From CALBPI01 sp963922335 (GTDB lineage Bacteria > Pseudomonadota > Gammaproteobacteria > Steroidobacterales > Woeseiaceae), in the NCBI GenBank assembly GCA_963922335.1, contig CAWUIB010000001.1, forward strand, positions 530,827 through 594,826: 64,000 nucleotides of DNA. Direction: 5' to 3'. The notes under the pieces were generated by a model. That model ran no database searches, was not told the origin of the DNA, and saw only the letters and a program-made list of their open reading frames with translations. The position numbers were made by a program, and so were the translations under genes. This document shows, piece after piece, positions 7,946 to 15,088 of the stretch (the first letter of the stretch is position 1; each line of letters begins with the position of its first letter).

Positions 7946-9291
7946 GAAACCTGAAATTACTCGCAATCACAGCCGCTCTCCTGCTGCTCGGATTCGCGCA
8001 GCCCGTTGTGCAGGCACAGGAAGATGACGAGCCGCCGAGGCGCGAAACCAAGCGCGCCGAAACCCTGTCCAAGGCAGTTTACGAGGACCTTACCGAGGCG
8101 CAGGAAGCCATCGATGCAGAGCCTCAGGATCTGGCAACGGCAACCCGAATCGTCAATAACCTGCTCAGTGACGACATCACCGACTTCGAGCGTGGGAATG
8201 TTCTGAACTTCAAAGGGTTTCTGGAATACACCCGCGGCAACAACGTTGCGGCGATTCGCGCGTATGAGGAGATGATTCAAATCGAATCGCTCGAGCCGGG
8301 TACGGTGCAAGGAACGGTCTACACGATCGCGCAGCTGTACGCTCAGGAAGAGAACTATCCGAAAACGATTGAGTACCTCAATCGCTGGTTTGAAACCGCG
8401 ACAAATCCGGCGCCTGACGCTTACATTTTGCTCGCCCAGTCGTATGCGCAGCTCGAGCAATACCAACAAATGATCCAGCCTATCGACAGTGCGATTGCGA
8501 AGGCGAGGGAGCGTGACCAGAGCCCGAAAGAGGAGTGGTTCAACCTCAAGTACTACGCGTGCTACCAGATGGAAAATTTCAACTGCGTACGTGACACCCT
8601 CAAGATCCTGATCGCAGGTTGGCCCAAGAAAACCTATTGGCTCCAGCTTGCGGGTATCTTCAACGAGCTTGAGGAAGAACGCAGCATGTTGGCCATCTAC
8701 GAGGCGGCTTACACAGACGGGCTGCTGACGACAGAATCCGAACTTGTCACCATGGCTCAGTTATACCTGCAGGGCGAAGTCCCGTTCGCGGCGGCTCGGG
8801 TTCTGGAGTCTGGAATGGAAAGCGGCACAATCAGCCAGAACGCCAAGAACTACCGCTTGCTGTCGCAAGCCTGGACCTTGGCACGAGACGACGAGAAGGC
8901 CATTCCGGCGCTCCGTGAAGCTGCAAAACTCTCTGATGACGGTGATGTCGGCGCCGGGCTTGCCATCGCGTTTCTCAACACGGAGCGGTACGGTGAATGT
9001 ATCGATGCTGGGGAAGATGCAATCCAGAAGGGTGGTCTCCAGCGCCCCGATGACGTGCAAGTCACGATCGGCATGTGTCAGTACAACCTCGATCGATTGA
9101 CCGCAGCTCGCCGCACCTTTAACCGGGTTGCATCAACGGGTAGCGATCGGAACAAGCGTCTGGCGAGACAGTGGATGAGCGTGATCGACAGCGATCTCAC
9201 GATCCTCGAAGACCTGCGTCAGCTGAGACGCTCGGTCGAAGAGGCGAAAAAGCGCAATTCGGTACCGGCCAGCGAAGAAGCGGCACCCTAA
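7942..9291 (+). CDS. TPR-repeat periplasmic protein of the TonB2 operon
   Basis: A 449-aa protein with a signal peptide (hydrophobic residues about 4-22, cleavage near VQAQ-E). Repeated helix-turn-helix units look like tetratricopeptide repeats over most of its length, such as AIRAYEEMIQIESL and TIEYLNRWFET. A C-terminal charged coil follows. Proteins of this type close TtpC-TonB2 operons and are thought to help assemble or stabilise the complex in the periplasm; the mechanism is not known. Translationally coupled to tonB and followed 20 bp later by a strong terminator. Confidence 0.88.
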   Translation: MRNLKLLAITAALLLLGFAQPVVQAQEDDEPPRRETKRAETLSKAVYEDLTEAQEAIDAEPQDLATATRIVNNLLSDDITDFERGNVLNFKGFLEYTRGNNVAAIRAYEEMIQIESLEPGTVQGTVYTIAQLYAQEENYPKTIEYLNRWFETATNPAPDAYILLAQSYAQLEQYQQMIQPIDSAIAKARERDQSPKEEWFNLKYYACYQMENFNCVRDTLKILIAGWPKKTYWLQLAGIFNELEEERSMLAIYEAAYTDGLLTTESELVTMAQLYLQGEVPFAAARVLESGMESGTISQNAKNYRLLSQAWTLARDDEKAIPALREAAKLSDDGDVGAGLAIAFLNTERYGECIDAGEDAIQKGGLQRPDDVQVTIGMCQYNLDRLTAARRTFNRVASTGSDRNKRLARQWMSVIDSDLTILEDLRQLRRSVEEAKKRNSVPASEEAAP

Positions 9292-9311
9292 TTGATTTGT
9301 GAAGATAAACG

Positions 9312-9349
9312 GGGGCGGTGCCTGGCGGGCGCCGCCCCTTAGTTTTTTT
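9312..9349 (+). terminator. Intrinsic terminator of the TonB-system operon
   Basis: GGGGCGGTGCC pairs with GGGCGCCGCCCC around the loop TGGC, with one G-U and one small bulge. It is followed by TTAG and seven Ts. It stands 20 bp after the TPR gene and 11 bp before the ferredoxin start, so the ferredoxin needs its own promoter or read-through. Confidence 0.9.
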
Positions 9350-9360
9350 GGAAGAGTACG

Positions 9361-9678
9361 ATGCCAAAGATAATTTTCATCGAGAACGATGAGCACAAGG
9401 AAGTGGAAGTGGATACGGGCTACACCGTGATGGAAGCGGCCGTCAATAATGGTGTTAACAGCATCCTGGCTGAGTGTGGTGGCGCGTGTGCTTGCGCTAC
9501 CTGCCATGCGTACATCGACGCTGCCTGGGTGAACAAGTTACCGCCGATGGACGACATGGAAGACAGCATGCTTGACGCTGCCTATGAGCGAAAAGAGTCG
9601 AGCCGGCTGACCTGCCAAATCGAAGTAACCGACGAACTCGACGGTCTCGTCGTCCACGTTGCCGACAACGAGAGCTGA
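9361..9678 (+). CDS. [2Fe-2S] ferredoxin, adrenodoxin/putidaredoxin type
   Basis: A 105-aa soluble electron carrier. Cluster ligands are C39, C45 and C48 in AECGGACACATCHAYI (C-X5-C-X2-C) and C85 in SRLTCQIEV, the spacing of vertebrate-type ferredoxins that serve cytochromes P450 and oxygenases. An additional Cys at 43 is not a normal ligand. This is not the isc-linked Fdx by context, since no isc genes are adjacent. The convergent neighbour is an acyl-CoA dehydrogenase ending 4 bp away. GGAAGAG lies before the ATG. The redox partner is not in the window. Confidence 0.93.
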   Translation: MPKIIFIENDEHKEVEVDTGYTVMEAAVNNGVNSILAECGGACACATCHAYIDAAWVNKLPPMDDMEDSMLDAAYERKESSRLTCQIEVTDELDGLVVHVADNES

Positions 9679-9681
9679 GGT

Positions 9682-10845
9682 TTACCGCAAACCCGTCTCG
9701 TTCCGAGCAATCACCATTCGCTGGATCTCGCTCGTTCCTTCGTAGATTTCTGTAATTTTTGCGTCTCTGAAATAGCGCTCTACAGGCATTTCCTTGCTGT
9801 ATCCCATACCTCCATGCATCTGCACCGCGGCATGCGTAATGAACATGGCGGCCTCTGAGGCATACAGTTTGGCAATACTGGCGTTTAGCGTGTTTCTTGC
9901 GCCTGTCTTCTTGGCGGCATCCTTCGACCACGCGGCCTGCAGCGTCAATAGTCGGGCAGCTTCCAGTTTCATTTTCATATCAGCAATTTTCGACTGATTC
10001 ATCTGGAACGAGCCGATCGGCGAACCAAAGGCGACGCGCTCTTTTGCGTAAGCAATGCTGGCTTCATAAGCAGCACGGGCAATTCCCACGGCTTGGGCGG
10101 CGATTCCGATTCTGCCAGCATCCAGAACGGTCATAGCGATTTTGAAACCCTGTCCTTCGTTACCAAGACGACACTCGACCGGGCACTCATAGTCGGTGAG
10201 TTCCACCTCGCAAGTGGCGGAAGCTCGAATGCCGAGCTTAGGCTCGGTTTTTCCTCGAGCGAATCCAGGCTTCTCAGTGTCGATGATGAAGGCAGAGACA
10301 CCGCCGGCGCCTGCGTCCGCGTCGGTCATCGCAAACAGCACCAGATACTTTGCAACAGGGCCGGAGGTAATCCAGGACTTTTTGGCGTTTATCACATAGT
10401 GACTGCCGTCTGCCGATAACACCGCGCGAGAGCGCATATTGCTGCTGTCTGATCCTGACTGGGGCTCGGTTAGTGCATATGCACCAATGGCTTGTCCGCT
10501 TGCCACAGGCGACACATATCCGGCTTTCTGTTCATCAGTGCCGAACAGCATGATCCCGGTCCCATACAGCGAGTTGTTCACCGAAATAATGGTGCTATGC
10601 GCGCCATCTGCAGCAGCGATCTCTTCCATCATCAGCGCATACGAAACCGCATCTAGCCCGGCGCCCCCGAGGGACTCCGGCACCTCGATACCCATGAAGC
10701 CCAGCTCTCCGGCCTTGGCGATCGTATCCGAGGGAAAAGCGCCGCTGGCGTCGTACTCGGCAGCAACCGGGACGATCTCGCTTTGGGCGAAATCTCTGGC
10801 TGCCGCTTGAATCATTTGTTGTTCTTCTGTGAGTTGGAAGTCCAC
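9682..10845 (-). CDS. Short-chain/branched-chain acyl-CoA dehydrogenase
   Basis: A 387-aa flavoprotein of the butyryl-, isovaleryl- and short/branched-chain acyl-CoA dehydrogenase group. The middle domain motif is YALTEPQSGSD at about 122-132. The C-terminal segment ITEIYEGTSEIQRMVI has the catalytic Glu at E369, the position used by short- and medium-chain enzymes. The start codon is GTG (10843-10845) with GGAGA upstream; the family N-terminus MDFQLTEEQQ fits. It would hand electrons to ETF, and etfBA lies 0.7 kb away on the same strand, separated by the oppositely oriented peroxiredoxin gene. The substrate is not determinable. Confidence 0.92.
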   Translation of the reverse strand: MDFQLTEEQQMIQAAARDFAQSEIVPVAAEYDASGAFPSDTIAKAGELGFMGIEVPESLGGAGLDAVSYALMMEEIAAADGAHSTIISVNNSLYGTGIMLFGTDEQKAGYVSPVASGQAIGAYALTEPQSGSDSSNMRSRAVLSADGSHYVINAKKSWITSGPVAKYLVLFAMTDADAGAGGVSAFIIDTEKPGFARGKTEPKLGIRASATCEVELTDYECPVECRLGNEGQGFKIAMTVLDAGRIGIAAQAVGIARAAYEASIAYAKERVAFGSPIGSFQMNQSKIADMKMKLEAARLLTLQAAWSKDAAKKTGARNTLNASIAKLYASEAAMFITHAAVQMHGGMGYSKEMPVERYFRDAKITEIYEGTSEIQRMVIARNETGLR

Positions 10846-10878
10846 TTGTTGAGTCTCCAGACGACGTTTCGCAACCCT

Positions 10879-10902
10879 AAATTTTAATCTGGTTTAAAAT
10901 TT
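10879..10902. promoter_or_regulatory. AT-rich palindrome upstream of the acyl-CoA dehydrogenase: possible operator
   Basis: AAATTTTAA and TTAAAATTT form a perfect 9-bp inverted repeat around TCTGGT, 34 bp upstream of the GTG of the acyl-CoA dehydrogenase and in the 148-bp space shared with the divergent peroxiredoxin gene. Its size fits a dimeric repressor site. It does not match the FadR or PsrA consensus as I know them. Confidence 0.35.
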
Positions 10903-10993
10903 TTGCAATGCAGCATTCGTTGATTTGACTGAATATCCGCTACTATCCGTGCCGGAAAACAAGGTTGTCTCAAGACTGACAAGGAGCACACGA

Positions 10994-11476
10994 ATGACGA
11001 TTTCAAACGGCGACAAAATGCCAGCCGGAAACTTCGGAGTCATGACCGAAAACGGACCATCGGGTCTGTCTGCAGAAGCACTTTTCACCGGTAAGAAAGT
11101 AGTGCTCATCTCTGTGCCCGGCGCGTTCACACCGACTTGTTCCATGAATCATCTACCTGGATTTGTCGAGCATGCGCAGGCATTCAAGGACAAAGGCGTG
11201 GACACCATCGCTTGCATGGCGGTGAATGATGTCTTCGTCATGGACGCCTGGGGTAAGGACCGGTCCACCGGCGATGACGTCGTTATGCTCGCGGATGGCA
11301 ATGGCGACTACACACGAGCGTTGGGGTTGGAGTTGGACGCGACCGGGTTCGGCATGGGCATGCGCGGGCAGCGTTTCGCGATCGTCGTCGAGGACAACGT
11401 CGCAACTCATGTTGCGGTAGAAGCGCCCGGCGACTTTAAGGTTAGCGCTGCAGAGGCTGTCCTCGAAGCGCTTTAG
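10994..11476 (+). CDS. Peroxiredoxin, Prx5/AhpE-like (thioredoxin-fold hydroperoxidase)
   Basis: A 160-aa cytoplasmic peroxidase. The peroxidatic cysteine is C49 in PGAFTPTCSMNHLPGF, the PxxxTxxC motif of the Prx5 subfamily. The following IACMAVNDVFVMDAWG is also typical of Prx5 and of the peroxiredoxin part of hybrid Prx-glutaredoxins, but no glutaredoxin domain is fused here. The reductant is therefore probably glutathione/glutaredoxin or thioredoxin. The ATG at 10994 has AAGGAG 7 nt upstream, which decides the start over an in-frame codon at 10925. It is convergent with etfA across a hairpin. Confidence 0.94.
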   Translation: MTISNGDKMPAGNFGVMTENGPSGLSAEALFTGKKVVLISVPGAFTPTCSMNHLPGFVEHAQAFKDKGVDTIACMAVNDVFVMDAWGKDRSTGDDVVMLADGNGDYTRALGLELDATGFGMGMRGQRFAIVVEDNVATHVAVEAPGDFKVSAAEAVLEAL

Positions 11477-11495
11477 TTGGGTGATTCGATGAGGT

Positions 11496-11530
11496 AACAG
11501 GCCGGGCAGGGCGACCACCCGGCCTGTTAC
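11496..11530. terminator. Convergent-gene hairpin between peroxiredoxin and etfA
   Basis: TAACAGGCCGGG and CCCGGCCTGTTA are a perfect 12-bp inverted repeat with an 11-nt loop, exactly between the two convergent stop codons. There is no long T run on either side, so termination may be weak or Rho-assisted, but position and strength of the stem support a bidirectional terminator. Confidence 0.7.
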
Positions 11531-11539
11531 TGTTCGGAT

Positions 11540-12481
11540 TTAGCCGATTTCCGCTTCGATCTCGGGAATGACTTTAAACAGGTCGCCGACGAGACCAATG
11601 TCGGCTATCTCGAAAATAGGCGCATCTTCGTCTTTATTGATCGCGACAATCGTGCCTGCGTCTTTGATGCCGGTCAGGTGCTGGATCGCGCCGGAGATTC
11701 CAAACGCCATATACAGCTCGGGGGCGATAATCTTGCCCGTCTGTCCCACCTGCAATTCATTCGGAACGTAGCCTGCGTCTACCGCGGCTCGTGAGGCACC
11801 CACTGCCGCTCCCATCTTGTCGGCCAGGCCAAATATGATCGAGAACGCGTCCTCACTGCCTAGCGCACGTCCACCTGACACAACGCGTGCGGCGGTTTGA
11901 AGATCTGGGCGATCAGAAGCGCCCGACTGGACACCTACAAACCGCGTGTGTGCCGGGATGTCGGTTTCTGTCGAGAGCGTTTCTACGGGCGCAGCGGCCT
12001 GTTCACCAACCGCTTTATAGGAAGCGGCGCGTACTGTGCCGACAACCTTATAACCCTCGGCAACCTTAACGGTTGTGATCGCGTTGCCTGCATAGATCGG
12101 ACGTTTGAAGGTTCGCCCGTCTACCACGTCCATGATGTCGGATAGCTGGTTGACGCCGAGAAGTGCTGCGACGCGCGGGGTCACGTCCTTGCCGAAAGTT
12201 GTCGAAGGACCAAACACGTAGTCGTAGTTCTCGGCTGCCGCTGCGATTTGCGGTGCCAGGACCGCCGCTAGTGGTGCGGCGTTTTCTGCGCGTTCGATCG
12301 TCACCACTTTCGTGACGCCGTCGAGCTTCGCAGCCGCATCGGCTACGGCGCCGGCGTTATCCGATAGCACCAGAATATCAATTTGGTCAGCGCCGACCTG
12401 TGATGCACATGCAACACATTTGGCAGTCGCGGGATTGAGCGTGCCGTTTGCGTGTTCGGCGATAATCAGTATCGAAGTCAT
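11540..12481 (-). CDS. etfA: Electron transfer flavoprotein alpha subunit
   Basis: A 313-aa FAD-binding subunit of ETF, which accepts electrons from acyl-CoA dehydrogenases and delivers them to ETF-quinone oxidoreductase. The C-terminal FAD domain carries the family signature, GQTGKIIAPELYMAFGISG followed by QHLTGIKDAGTIVAIN. The N-terminal half has the ETF adenine-nucleotide-like fold (VFGPSTTFGKD). Its ATG touches the etfB stop (1-bp overlap at 12481), so the pair is translationally coupled. It serves at least the two acyl-CoA dehydrogenases in this window. Confidence 0.96.
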   Translation of the reverse strand: MTSILIIAEHANGTLNPATAKCVACASQVGADQIDILVLSDNAGAVADAAAKLDGVTKVVTIERAENAAPLAAVLAPQIAAAAENYDYVFGPSTTFGKDVTPRVAALLGVNQLSDIMDVVDGRTFKRPIYAGNAITTVKVAEGYKVVGTVRAASYKAVGEQAAAPVETLSTETDIPAHTRFVGVQSGASDRPDLQTAARVVSGGRALGSEDAFSIIFGLADKMGAAVGASRAAVDAGYVPNELQVGQTGKIIAPELYMAFGISGAIQHLTGIKDAGTIVAINKDEDAPIFEIADIGLVGDLFKVIPEIEAEIG

Positions 12482-13230
12482 TACAAGAGCCCCTTATCTT
12501 TCATTGCGCTTACCAGCGCTGCTGCATCCTCCACCATGATGCCCTTACTGCGCTGCTCCGGCGGTGCGAAATGGGTAACGGCGAATGCATTGTCTGCAGA
12601 TATGCCGAGACTGCTCGCTTCAATGGTATCCAGCGGTTTCTTCTTCGCTTTCATGATGTCCGGAAGCTTGACGTAGCGAGGCTCGTTCAGGCGCAGATCG
12701 ACAGTGATAACGCCCGGTAAATCAATCTCGATGGTTTCAAGACCTGCATCGACCTCGCGGGTTACTTTCGCTGTCGACCCGTCAATGACGACCTCCGATG
12801 CAAAAGTCGCTTGCGGACGCTGCCACAGCGCAGCCAACATCTGCCCGGTCTGGTTGTTGTCATTATCGATCGCCTGCTTGCCGAGCATGACGAGCTCAGC
12901 GCCTTCTTTCTCGGCAACAGCGAGCATAGCGCGCGCTGCGTTTAGCGGATCCAATCCAGATTCCGTTTCGATCAGGATCGCCCGATCAGCGCCCATCGCC
13001 AGTCCCGTTCGAAGTTGCTGTTGCGCATCCGATGTGCCGATGGATACCACGATAACTTCGCTGGCTTCACCACGCTCTTTGATCCGGAGTGCTTCCTCAA
13101 GAGCGATTTCGTCGAACGGGTTGATTGACATCTTCACGCCGTCCGTTTCTACGCCACTTCCGTCCGACTTCACCCGAATACGTACGTTGTAATCGACAAC
13201 GCGTTTCAGGCCGACAATGATCTTTTCCAC
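12481..13230 (-). CDS. etfB: Electron transfer flavoprotein beta subunit
   Basis: A 249-aa AMP-binding partner of EtfA. It starts MEKIIVGLKRVVDYNVRIRV as ETF-beta proteins do. The block INPFDEIALEEALRIKERG is at about 38-56 and the family signature GKQAIDNDNNQTGQMLAALW at about 120-140. The C-terminus has the ETF-beta arm (SKGIMVEDAAALVSAMKDKG). CAGGAGC lies before the ATG at 13230. It is first of the etfBA operon and preceded by a 619-bp gene-free region. Confidence 0.96.
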   Translation of the reverse strand: MEKIIVGLKRVVDYNVRIRVKSDGSGVETDGVKMSINPFDEIALEEALRIKERGEASEVIVVSIGTSDAQQQLRTGLAMGADRAILIETESGLDPLNAARAMLAVAEKEGAELVMLGKQAIDNDNNQTGQMLAALWQRPQATFASEVVIDGSTAKVTREVDAGLETIEIDLPGVITVDLRLNEPRYVKLPDIMKAKKKPLDTIEASSLGISADNAFAVTHFAPPEQRSKGIMVEDAAALVSAMKDKGLL

Positions 13231-13459
13231 TAAGTGCTCCTGTTGGTCGACTGTCCCAAGCCGACGACAATTTAAGGACGGTTAAAAAAACCGCGCGATA
13301 TTGTCTCTGAGGCCCGCGATGACGACAAGTTCGACAGCGAAAATCCCGGAGCGAGATCCGCGCACCTGGGCGCTTCGCGGTTTCGGAGCAGCTCCATAGG
13401 TCGGAACTGAGGGGATGATTCAGGCTCAGGAATGATCATCGAAAAGTGTTTTTAAACAA

Positions 13460-13487
13460 TTGGATATCATGTATTCCTAACTATTCT
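13460..13487 (+). promoter_or_regulatory. Possible promoter of the structured region before the aminotransferase
   Basis: TTGGAT (13460-13465), a 16-bp spacer and TATTCT (13482-13487) form a fair sigma70-type promoter pointing toward the strong terminator at 13750-13787. It predicts a transcript of about 290 nt. Confidence 0.35.
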
Positions 13488-13493
13488 TCGAGA

Positions 13494-13787
13494 AAGTGAG
13501 GGCAGGTGGAGTACCATTTTCTGCTGGGGCTGGTATGTTCTCGCGGTGGCACGTCGTTGCTTCGCTGCATTGCAGCAAAAGAGCGCAAACGGTTGTCGTA
13601 ACGTTGGACCCCGGTTGCAGACAATAAACCTGGCGCGGCTTCACCATCGGTATTCGAGAAGCACGACATGCTTTGACGACCAGGCACGACGCCGGGCGTC
13701 CTAGCCAACGCAAGGTGTCAAGCAATCCGCATTTCTCCGTGCGGACCCGACCCGGGATGCAGCAAGTCTGCGTCCCGGGTTTTTTTT
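13494..13787 (+). ncRNA. Candidate small RNA or attenuator leader (unidentified family)
   Basis: The 619-bp space between etfB and the aminotransferase has no coding frame that I can support, yet it ends in a very strong intrinsic terminator on the plus strand and may begin with the promoter at 13460-13487. Several local hairpins are visible: GCTGC-ATT-GCAGC near 13568, GACGC-CGG-GCGTC near 13690 and CCGCA/TGCGG near 13730-13745. I compared it by eye with 6S RNA, 4.5S RNA, tmRNA and RNase P RNA and found none of their invariant motifs. It could be a free small RNA, or the leader of the aminotransferase gene that starts 63 nt after the terminator. Confidence 0.4.
13750..13787 (+). terminator. 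Strong intrinsic terminator upstream of the aminotransferase
   Basis: The arms ACCCGGGATGCAG and CTGCGTCCCGGGT form a 13-bp stem with one G-U pair and the loop CAAGT, followed by eight Ts. It works only on the plus strand, where no gene lies upstream in this orientation, so it must end a non-coding transcript or act as an attenuator. Confidence 0.9.
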
Positions 13788-13849
13788 AGCTGGCCATGCA
13801 CACGCATGATGATAACCTCGCGGTAGTCTGTTTTTTCTTGGTAATACAC

Positions 13850-15085
13850 ATGCTCACGGTAGGTGCCAGCGATCGTCTGGATGACGTTCGCTATGAAATT
13901 CGAGGCGCATTGTCGCGTCGTGCGCACGAGTTGGAAAAGCTGGGGCACGAAGTCGTTCATCTCAACATTGGCAACCCAGGGCGGTTTGGATTCCGTACGC
14001 CAGAGACCATGCGACTTGCCATGATCGAAAACCTGCCGCAGGCCGAGCCTTACTGCCATCAAAAGGGCATTTTTCCGGCTCGCGAAGCCGTGGTGATGCA
14101 ACAGCAGAGCAGGGGGGTCATGGATGTCTCCGCCGAGGAGGTCTTCATTGGGAACGGTGTCTCCGAACTGATCGATCTGACACTTCGCGGGTTGCTGAAC
14201 CTGGGTGATGAGGTTCTGGTGCCGAGTCCGACCTACCCGCTCTGGACGGCCTCGGTTACGTTGAACGGTGGCAAGGCCGTGCATTACCCCTGTCATCCAG
14301 ATGCGGGGTTCATTCCGAGCATCGAGGATATCAGGGCGCTGGTTACCGCACGCACACGAGCTATAGTCCTGATCAATCCGAATAATCCGACAGGCGCCGT
14401 TTACCCCAAATCGTTGCTCTCGGATATCGCAGCGCTGGCACGCGAGCATGGACTCGTGATCATGTCAGATGAGATTTACGATCAAATGCTCTTTGAAGAT
14501 GCCGAGTTCATTCCGATGGCGACGGTTGCCGGCGGCGCGATGTGCATCACGTATGGTGGACTGTCGAAGGTCTATCGTGCCTGTGGATATCGTGTGGGAT
14601 GGTGTTCGATAAGCGGACACACAAAAGACTCGCAGGATTACCTTGAAGGACTCGAATTACTTGCCGCATTGCGTCTGTGTAGCAACGTATCGGGACAATG
14701 GGCGGTACAAACAGCACTCGGTGGCTATCAAAGCATTTTTGAGCTTACGCGTCCGGGCGGCCGGCTCTTCGAAACACGACAGTTAATTGTCGACGCGGTC
14801 GAGCGCAGCCGATGGTTGAAGCTCGTTAAACCCTCAGGTGCCATGTATGCGTTTGTCGGTGTAGACGACCAGGCTATTCCCGGTTTCGACGATGAAGAGT
14901 TCGCGCTCAAGTTGCTGGAAGACCAGCATGTGCTCCTCGCCCCGGGAAGCAGCTTTAATACCGGCTATCGCAATCACTTCCGCATCACGCTCTTACCGCG
15001 CGCTGAATTAATGGCCGAAGTGTTCAGACGCATCGAGCTCGTGCTCGCTGAGATGGCCGAGGCCTCTACCGCGAAGTCCGCCTGA
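13850..15085 (+). CDS. Pyridoxal-phosphate aminotransferase, AlaA-like (class I/II)
   Basis: A 411-aa fold-type I aminotransferase close to E. coli AlaA (glutamate-pyruvate transaminase). The opening RLDDVRYEIRGAL and VVHLNIGNPGRFGF correspond to the AlaA N-terminus, followed by FIGNGVSELIDL, PSPTYPLWTA and INPNNPTGAVY. The PLP lysine is in YGGLSKVYRACGYRVGW. I chose the ATG at 13850 by family alignment; an in-frame ATG at 13796 directly after the terminator would add 18 residues unlike the family. No good ribosome site is visible for either. It is followed 3 bp later by the AddB-like gene, which puts an amino-acid enzyme at the head of a DNA-repair operon. Confidence 0.85.
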   Translation: MLTVGASDRLDDVRYEIRGALSRRAHELEKLGHEVVHLNIGNPGRFGFRTPETMRLAMIENLPQAEPYCHQKGIFPAREAVVMQQQSRGVMDVSAEEVFIGNGVSELIDLTLRGLLNLGDEVLVPSPTYPLWTASVTLNGGKAVHYPCHPDAGFIPSIEDIRALVTARTRAIVLINPNNPTGAVYPKSLLSDIAALAREHGLVIMSDEIYDQMLFEDAEFIPMATVAGGAMCITYGGLSKVYRACGYRVGWCSISGHTKDSQDYLEGLELLAALRLCSNVSGQWAVQTALGGYQSIFELTRPGGRLFETRQLIVDAVERSRWLKLVKPSGAMYAFVGVDDQAIPGFDDEEFALKLLEDQHVLLAPGSSFNTGYRNHFRITLLPRAELMAEVFRRIELVLAEMAEASTAKSA

Positions 15086-15088
15086 AAG

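Noticed and set aside
13477..13725. Minus-strand open frames of 75-82 codons in the gene-free region
   Set aside because: No ribosome site, Cys/Pro-rich random-looking protein, and the strand does not fit the terminator. The region is better explained as RNA.
13718..14449. Minus-strand open frame of 243 codons opposite the aminotransferase
   Set aside because: Antisense shadow of a gene with clear PLP motifs; it would also run through the strong terminator hairpin.
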